Source of the DNA: Epiperipatus broadwayi
Lineage: Eukaryota > Onychophora > Udeonychophora > Euonychophora > Peripatidae
DNA length: 64,000 bases
Assembly: GCA_028023455.1 (NCBI GenBank)
Contig: JAQFVV010012476.1
Span: forward strand, 3,531,555 to 3,595,554
Direction: 5' to 3'
The notes beneath the pieces were generated by a model. It ran no database searches. It saw nothing but the letters and a program-made list of their open reading frames with translations, and was not told the DNA's origin. Position 1 is the first letter of the stretch; every line of letters starts with the position of its first letter. This document shows positions 57,458-64,000 of the stretch, one piece after another. Position numbers and translations under genes: made by a program.

Positions 57458-57964
57458 CTTCCTGTCTTTGATTATGATATGTATGCAAATTCAGTACTTC
57501 CTGTTTTTGATTATGATGTTTATGCAAATTCAGTACTTCCTGTCTTTGATTATGATATTTATGCAAATTCAGTACTTCCTGTCTTTGATTATGATATTTA
57601 TGCAAATTCAGTACTTCTTGTCTTTGATTATGATATTTATGCAAATTCAGTACTTCCTGTCTTTGATTATGATGTTTATGCAAATTCAGTACTTCCTGTC
57701 TTTGATTATGATATTTATGCAAATTCAGTACTTCCTGTCTTTGATTATGATGTTTATGCAAATTCAGTACTTCCTGTCTTTGATTATGGTATTTATGCAA
57801 ATTCAGTACTTCCTGTCTTTGATTATGATGTTTATGCAAATTCAGTACTTCCTGTTGTTGATTATAATATTTATGCAAATTCAGTACTTTCTGTCTTTGA
57901 TTATAATATTTATGCAAATTCAGTACTTTCTGTCTTTGATTATGATGTTTATGCAAATTCAGTA
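57458..57964. repeat. 39-bp minisatellite, 13 units
   Basis: Thirteen consecutive 39-bp units (507 bp) of the type CTTCCTGTCTTTGATTATGA, then TATTTATGCAAATTCAGTA. Units differ by a few substitutions. Two variants (GATATTTATG and GATGTTTATG) alternate from unit 5 to unit 10. Because 39 is a multiple of 3 and the unit lacks stops in several frames, frames of 166-200 codons are open on both strands. On the minus strand they read as a 13-residue repeat (HK[HY]HNQRQEVLNL). No promoter, splice site or homologous protein is recognised, so these are treated as by-products. Confidence 0.95.
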
Positions 57965-58520
57965 CATTTAATAAGATAAATACTCAATTGGCATTATTTC
58001 TCTTAAGTTCATAAGAAGTTTGAGTGTTAGAAGTACCATAATTGAAATTGAATTCAGAGCCTGACATTCTAGCATTACTCTAAAAAATACAAGGCATAAT
58101 GAGAGAAGCACATGATTTCATTAAAGAAGACAAATTAATACACAATCGGTGTATGTTTTAATATAATTCTGTAAAGGAAATGTTGACTTACTGACTAAAT
58201 ACCACATGTAAGAAACAAATATTCCACTGTATTCAATTGTTCTCTGACCAATATAATATGTAAAGTACCATTTTGCAAAAAGTGAAAGTGGATAGAGCAC
58301 AACCCCGCTTGATTCTTCTCATATTGTAAGTACATAAAATAAAATAACTTCATAGGAAGATTTGTAAATCTGTACTAGAATACTAATAGGAAAATTATAA
58401 ATAATGTAAATAGATATTTGAATCTATATAATCTATTCTAAAACACTTGATATGATTCCTGTGACAAATATAAATAAATCCACTGACATTCCAGGATAAG
58501 GATGTTTCTCAACAAATCTA
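57965..58520. other. AT-rich DNA
   Basis: No gene recognised. Confidence 0.55.
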
Positions 58521-58524
58521 TTAT

Positions 58525-58900
58525 TAAAACAGGCAAAACTCTCCATACAGTAGTGCCACTCAGTGAAAGACAGAGTAATCAATGGATGCCAGAAGGCTTG
58601 TGTATAAAATCCCTATCTATTGCCTACTTATCCAATATCTCCAGACCAGTTTCTGTCTGTGGCCTTTGTCAGTAAAGCTTTGAATCTGAGAGCACTGCAC
58701 CTAGATCTTAGAATTTAATGCAACCCTCCAGAAGCCACCTTTTATCTATACTTAACTACAAAACTATGAGAATAAAATTGAAAACAATAATATTTTCAAT
58801 CTAAGCTCATTAGCTTACATAGTCTTATAGGTCTGAACTCAGTTCAGTACCCATACATTTTGGTGACTTTGGTTCTTTAATAACCATAGCCATCACTATT
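58525..58900 (+). repeat. Family A, long variant, single arm
   Basis: AACAGGCAAAACTCTCCATA, CAGTAGTGCCACTCAGTG and GTAATCAATGGATGCCAGAA are followed by the internal section (TTGAATCTGAGAGCACTGCA, CCTAGATCTTAGAATT, TTTTCAATCTAAGCTCATTA, TAGGTCTGAACTCAG) that is shared with 8.75-9.0 kb. It is followed directly by the complete short copy. Confidence 0.88.
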
Positions 58901-58925
58901 TTATTAGGCAGGATTGGCATTAAAC

Positions 58926-59217
58926 CATTAAACATCACATAATCACTATTTCTTATGCTTGCTTATAACTGTTATTAAAGCAGGCAAAACTCTCCATACA
59001 GTAGTGCCACTCAGTGCAAGCCAGAGTAATCAATGGATGCCAGCAGGCTTGTGCATAAAATCCCTATCTAGTGCCTACTCATCCAACATCTCCAGCATCC
59101 CTTGATTACTCTGGCTTGCACTGAATGGCACTACAGTATGGAGAGTTTTGCCTGTTTTAATAACAGTTGTGAGCAAACATAAGAAATAGTGATCATGTGA
59201 TGTTTAGTTGTTTAAAT
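58926..59217. repeat. Family A, best-preserved complete copy with long TIRs
   Basis: The terminal inverted repeats are about 120-130 bp. The left end TTAAACCATTAAACATCACA, then TAATCACTATTTCTTATG, mirrors the right end CATAAGAAATAGTGATCATG, then TGATGTTTAGTTGTTTAA. Inner arms ACTCTCCATACAGTAGTGCC and CAGAGTAATCAATGGATGCC pair with GATTACTCTGGCTTGCACTG and GGCACTACAGTATGGAGAGT. Both ends carry TTAA, which could be the target-site duplication. No ORF. Confidence 0.9.
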
Positions 59218-59441
59218 TCATTATTGTTGCAGGTTCAATTATTTTCAAAAAAATAATACAATTTGTTTATAATTGGACTGCAGTATCCATGCACAAATTC
59301 AAAAATAATAATTTTTTGTTTTCTTAACATTATTTTTAACTAATCTTTTATAATATGTGAATCAGTTATAATGCAACTTTACGGACAATATCTAAACATC
59401 TCAGATGCTGTAACAACAAGATCAGTGACATATGATCTAAA

Positions 59442-59448
<7 letters not shown>

Positions 59449-59472
<24 letters not shown>

Positions 59473-59512
59473 TGTACCCTCACTTCCCGATATATATATA
59501 TATATATATATC
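59449..59512. repeat. Split (AT)n microsatellite
   Basis: AT run, an 18-base unique spacer TGTACCCTCACTTCCCGA, then a second TA run. The spacer is an obvious interruption or insertion. Confidence 0.93.
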
Positions 59513-59869
59513 ATAAACAATAAATGGACCTAAAATGATTCCTATAGAACTAATAGGTGTTTTTTTTTAATTTCTAGGCAGTAAATTTTATAAATACATA
59601 AGCATAATTAAATATCATATTCAAATCATGCTCATAACATTAATCACATGTTATAAAAGGTTGAGCCATTTCCCCCCTATTTACAAACTTTATATCATAT
59701 CAAATATTATGATTATAAAAATTAAATATGCAATTAATAGTATATGTCAGATTCTATGTAACTATTTGAGTTAATTTCATTATCTTTCTGGCAGTACTTC
59801 AATTGATAAAAATATAATACATAATAAGTTATGTTACTATCACTTTAAAATTTCATTGATTTCTCTGTA

Positions 59870-60480
59870 GGATGAGGTTTCTCCTAGTTTAATCTAGTTT
59901 TTTCAATCCATGCTTCACTTCTATGTATTAATCACACCAGAAAACTCTTTTATATTTTATTTGTACATTTCTAGTAATCCAGTTAGAGTTCAACTGCTCT
60001 TTGATGTTTTAATCTATTTTAGAAATATGTCTATCCCAACTCTAATCCAATTTTTTCAATTATGCTGCTTACTTTCTCATACATAATTTTCATATTTAAT
60101 CCCTCGTGTTACTCCCCATACACACCTCTCTGTACTTATTCATGTGGTTTAAAATCTCTATATTGCTCTTCTGTTAAGCACCTATGATACAGATTCATGT
60201 ATAAGAAATGATAAAACACATCAATTAAAAAGTTTTTAAAAAATATTAAGCCATTTTTACCAAAACTACTCCATCCAGATTTAATTTGGTGATTCGTTCA
60301 TTCATTATGTTTCTGTCAGCATTAATATTCTATCTTTATTTTTTGGCATAAAATACTATTGAACTTTAAGTGTTTTAAAAGCATTTATCTTTATTCCTAC
60401 TTTGTTGATTCTGTTGACAACTTGTCTGGCAATTTTGAGATTCTAGAACATTATTTGCAAAAACAACTGTATTTTCTCTG
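59870..60480 (-). pseudogene. RTE-like LINE fragment, strongly diverged
   Basis: The plus-strand sequence TAGGATGAGGTTTCTCCTAG, AATATGTCTATCCCAACTCT, TGTTACTCCCCATACACACC, CTCTATATTGCTCTTCTGTT and AGAAATGATAAAACACAT follows the 33.8-34.3 kb RTE copy along its whole length. The match also extends toward the thumb, shared with 27.2-27.35 kb. Many indels. No frame is open. Confidence 0.8.
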
Positions 60481-60489
60481 GTAACTAGA

Positions 60490-61130
60490 TAATTTAAATA
60501 AGAACATATATACAGGATGTCCATATGGCAAGATGGCTGCTATCAAACTGACCCAGTACCATTTCTGAATTAGTGAATATGTTCCATAGTAACATATTTT
60601 ATTAATTTATCAGATAAATTTTAGAGTGCTAGGATGTCTGGATAACAAGTTAGGACATATAATATTACAGCCTGTTTTATACCCTAACCCATGATGAATC
60701 AATGAGCTAGCATTACATTGAGCATAATCCTACCAAAATGGTTTAAATGATTTGAACTTTGTATGACAATGAAGACATACATTGCTAAAATATCTTTGAA
60801 ATGATTTAAAAGACTTCATGGTGGTAAGGAGAGCAATGACCAATGATTCACAAAAATACTAAACTGATTGTGACGTTTTACATTGCACTTTATGATTCAT
60901 ATATGCTGGAATTTTACAATTGTTATGGTAAATAACTAATCTGTCACTACCTAACACATGTATTGATTCAAATATGGCATCACAGGTAGCTTTGAGAGAC
61001 ATCCAACCCCATTTTCTTTTGCACACACTGCTGTATAAATATACAATATTTATTTTCATTTTAATATTTCTTAAGAATATTAACTTCACAAAGTTTTTCT
61101 TTATGTTTTGCTAATCTCCATCATGTTAAA
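60490..61130 (-). other. Unrecognised less AT-rich block
   Basis: Contains the plus-strand start ACAGGATGTCCATATGGCAA and a 76-codon minus-strand frame (61089-60859) with WGWMSLKATCDAIFESI and a trailing DRLVIYHNN. The composition looks more protein-like than in neighbouring frames, but I recognise no family. A decayed DNA-transposon transposase is one possibility. Confidence 0.3.
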
Positions 61131-62190
61131 TTAACGCTAGTTAAAGTCTTCATTTATGTAATACTAAATATAATAACTTTTTTTAAAAAAAATCATACAC
61201 TTCTGAAATTAATTGCAAAAGTCTTTATTTTAAGCTTGGTGGATTTTTATTATTATTATTAATTGAGCTGATTTCGTGCAGCATATTTTCCATAGCTGGC
61301 AATAAAGCTGTTCGCATCCAAATCTTAATTAGTCTAATATTATACAATAGGATTCATTATTATCTTCCGCCCGATTAGCAATCGTTTAAATTCTCGCCGA
61401 TTCTCGACTTTAATTAATTGCTTAGAAAATTAGAAAATAAATAAAATAAAAAGATCCATTTGAATCTACCTACAATAGAATTAAAAGAGGGGAAAGACAT
61501 TGGAAGAGATTTCTTCTGCATAAAAATTTGTGGATTTTTTTTAATACATACTATTAAAATAAATAAAAATATTATAATAATTGTAGTAACTACTTTCGAT
61601 TTAATGACGTAAATAGTTAATTAAAATTTATGATGTAACTCTAAATATTGAAATGCTAGAATAAATAAGTTAAAATGGTGGTAAGCAATAGAAATCTATC
61701 ATGGACGATAGTCAAGTAGTATAACTCTTTTATTGTACCTTATTATTCAATGAACTTCATTTGCGTTCGCACAGAGATATTTAACTTATATATATATAAT
61801 AATAATTATTTATGCATATATACATTGTATAATTGTTTAAAAATAAAAATGTAATATCAAATATTTTAAAATATACTGTAGTATATTAAATAAGGGCTTT
61901 AGTCTGCCATGTTCATAATCTGTGTTCGAATCCAGATTCAAATTGGAAGATTTTCACAAGCAACCATAGTATTTTTGCAGATAACTGGCTTTATTTTTAG
62001 CTGAGTTAAATTAATCTGGGTTGATCTGAAAGTCAATGATATAATGATTGATTAAAAAAATAAACTAAAATATGATATAATCTTTATTACTGATTAAAAA
62101 GATATCATGACCAATCAATGTACATGGGGGTTAAAGTTCATCTTCAACAAAAGTAAGACCAACACAATGCCACATGACATCTGCCTACAC
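61131..62190. other. AT-rich DNA
   Basis: A CpG-containing patch lies at about 61368-61412 (CCGCCCGATTAGCAATCG, TCTCGCCGATTCTCGAC) without a frame. The rest is A/T-rich. Confidence 0.55.
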
Positions 62191-62214
62191 GTTAATTTTA
62201 AGTGATAGATCTAA

Positions 62215-62320
62215 TTCTCCTATTCCAGTTCTGCCACTTTGTGTACGTTTAAATAATCAATAGATGTCAAATAGTAGTACTAATATATAAGCAAAAATCA
62301 TGTGATGTTTATTCATGTTA
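62215..62320 (+). repeat. Family A fragment, diverged
   Basis: CCAGTTCTGCCACTTTGTGT and AATAATCAATAGATGTCAAA match the left arm. AATCATGTGATGTTTATTCA about 50 bp later matches the outer terminus, so the internal part appears deleted. Confidence 0.6.
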
Positions 62321-63155
62321 TATAACAATCCTAGCTAAAGAATATAAGCATCTATAGTTTTTAAAAAGTGGAGAGATAATATTAAACTGACCCTAGTGCT
62401 AGATATCTACACAAACAAGTTGGCTTAGGTTCAAAAAAGTAAGATGATTTTAATTTCCAGGCTGAACTTGATAGTAAAAAGAAAAGAAAAAAATGATAGC
62501 TTTGGAAAAAGTTACATATGATTTAACAATAGCAATGGACGAGATCCAGGCCCAAAACTCTTCACTAATAAACTTCATAAGCTAGAACCAAATTTGGAAT
62601 ATAGATAGTATAAAACAAGCTTAAAATAAAAATATGTTTATGGACTTACAGAAACAAGCATTAATTATAAATGACAATTTCTATGTAGTAGTTAAGATAA
62701 ATATTTTAGCTATAATTTAACCAAGACAACAGCAATTTAAATTGATATGCAAACTAAAACTATGTGATCTAGAAAATATCAGTAGGACCTATCTAAGACA
62801 CTTTAAGCTAAAAGATAGAATATTCAGGTTTTTATAAGTCTTAGCAATCAAATATAATTAATATATATGTATATAAGAATGTGAATTACTACAATTTTCC
62901 TTAGTGTATGAAATTAAAGATTTTCATCTGAATTATCATCATTTCTCAAATGAATAGTATGAATGACATGTAAACTGGTTCATTATATATTTTCAAAACA
63001 AATCTTGAAATAAAAAGCAATGGGCTGATATAACTAGCACTTGTAAACTTATAAATTTAGTAATTACATAATTAAATATAATCAATTACATTCACTTTCT
63101 TAAAATTTATTCAATGTAACATCTTGTTTATATTATTGTTTTATTTGCTTACACT
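62321..63155. other. AT-rich DNA
   Basis: No gene or repeat relative recognised. Confidence 0.5.
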
Positions 63156-63195
63156 TTTGACTGCCCAGCAATCTTCATCAGAGATAAAAAAAATT
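63155..63195. repeat. Family E single-arm fragment
   Basis: ACTTTTGACTGCCCAGCAAT followed by CTTCATCAGAGAT matches the left arm of the foldback at 43.94-44.26 kb. Confidence 0.6.
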
Positions 63196-63287
63196 TGTAC
63201 ATACCTATCAATATTATAGAAATAACAAACATAAAATTATTACATCTGTGTAAAAATAATTCTTCATTTAAAACCACCAATGTATCA

Positions 63288-63425
63288 CATGACTACCATT
63301 TCCTAAGCTGCTAATGACGATAGCACATTCTCTATGCCCCTAGTGCAAGCCTTCCTGAATCTATTGTTTACTAAGGCTTGCATTATGTGACCCTCCTGTA
63401 TGAAGAATAAGTTGGAGAGATAGTG
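63288..63425. repeat. Family A copy with most of the centre deleted
   Basis: Left terminus ATCACATGACTACCATTTCC, then a shortened middle, then the right arm (TATTGTTTACTAAGGCTTGC, ATTATGTGACCCTCCTGTAT). This arrangement equals the complete copies with an internal deletion. Confidence 0.65.
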
Positions 63426-63467
63426 AACTAGTATGGAGAGTAAAACTATTTTAAATATATATATAGA

Positions 63468-63960
63468 AAAAAACAGAATATTAAGTGTGAGTTAATTTAC
63501 GATAATAGCAAGGAAAATACTTTACTGTTTATGGTTCAAACAGTATCATCAGCAACAAAGAAATATAGACATAAATGGAGAAATGTGGGTTATTTTGTCT
63601 GAAAGTTATGTAAGGAAGGCATGAAAAATATTAGGCATCTGCTAATTAAATATAAATATTTACAAAAAGAAAGGGTACAAATAATGAAGTTGTGGGACAA
63701 TAAATATAAACAAAGTGATTATATAGAAAGTGATTTCTTGGTTTTTATGCTGGGTTTGGAAAAAGATAAGGGGAGTATAGATATAAAGACCATAGAGTGG
63801 ACAAAGATAATGATGTAGAAATGGGATGAAGAAGGTTAGAGAGGAATATGAGAAAATCTTAGGGTGGGGAATGGAAAGGGATGGTAAAATGGCTAACAGG
63901 TTTTTCTGGGCATAGTGGCGGAGAGATTCCTGACTTCAATAACCATAGCACATCACATAC
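63468..63960 (+). pseudogene. LINE-X 3' end, 5'-truncated
   Basis: Begins AAACAGAATATTAAGTGTGA, the same point as the 39.6 kb copy. The frame at 63621-63818 contains MKNIRHLLIKYKYL, where the zinc-binding Cys is lost, and FLVFMLGLEKDKGSIDIKT. The 3' UTR (GGCTAACAGGTTTTTCTGGG, GAGATTCCTGACTTCAATAA) ends with CACATCACAT near 63955. Confidence 0.85.
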
Positions 63961-64000
63961 AATTAATTATTCATTTAGTGACAAAATACTTAACTTTTTA

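Noticed and set aside
57458-57964. CRISPR array
   Set aside because: The 39-bp units abut directly with no variable spacers, and the DNA is clearly animal-type nuclear DNA.
57354-57979. Three long ORFs (166-200 codons) on both strands
   Set aside because: All are translations of the 39-bp minisatellite, whose length is a multiple of three; no splice, promoter or family evidence.

Overview
The window is strongly AT-rich eukaryotic nuclear DNA, almost certainly from an invertebrate animal. No intact host gene is visible. There are no operons, Shine-Dalgarno-led genes or compact coding runs. Instead there are decayed animal-type transposable elements: an L1/Tx1-like LINE, RTE-like LINEs, a further LINE family, a Penelope-like element with a GIY-YIG endonuclease, a mariner-like transposase remnant, two tRNA-derived SINE families and several foldback (long inverted repeat) families. 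Microsatellites, a minisatellite and short segmental duplications fill much of the rest. The species cannot be fixed from the sequence; this mix fits molluscs, chelicerates and other AT-rich invertebrates. The window most likely lies between genes or inside very long introns.

Layout. 1-10 kb: AT-rich DNA with foldback families A and B, and a CpG-richer island at about 5.6-7.9 kb holding one small secreted-looking ORF (minus strand, 6368-6532). 10-17 kb: one copy each of SINE-2 and SINE-1, both with target-site duplications; a GATA array; local duplications; a cluster of inverted and tandem units at 15.0-16.95 kb. 17-20 kb: featureless apart from a LINE tail. 20.15-24.85 kb: a nearly full-length LINE on the minus strand, with a CCHC-containing ORF1, an endonuclease/reverse-transcriptase ORF2 and a TAATG stop-start junction. 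25-31 kb: a 1-kb terminal-inverted-repeat element, an RTE fragment split by SINE-1, and a LINE 3' end. 32-38.5 kb: family B, two LINE remnants (one RTE-like with an open 160-codon frame), a possible host exon at 35.7 kb and a mariner fragment. 39-49 kb: four LINE/SINE families, chiefly LINE-X, which has its longest copy at 45.99-48.66 kb. 50-57 kb: microsatellite, family B foldback, a 0.4-kb-spaced duplication, and a Penelope-like element with about 750-bp inverted arms (54.12-56.28 kb). 57-64 kb: a 13 x 39-bp minisatellite, two family A copies, another RTE fragment and a LINE-X 3' end.

How the parts relate. The autonomous elements (LINEs, Penelope-like) are broken by stops and frameshifts. 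The SINEs carry perfect 9-13 bp target-site duplications, so they were mobilised by a LINE-type machinery, but neither SINE tail visibly matches a LINE in this window. LINE-X copies end in short pentamer tails (CATCT/CATCA), RTE copies in ATC/TGA-type tails and SINE-2 in poly(A). Family names A-E, LINE-X, SINE-1 and SINE-2 are labels used only in this annotation.
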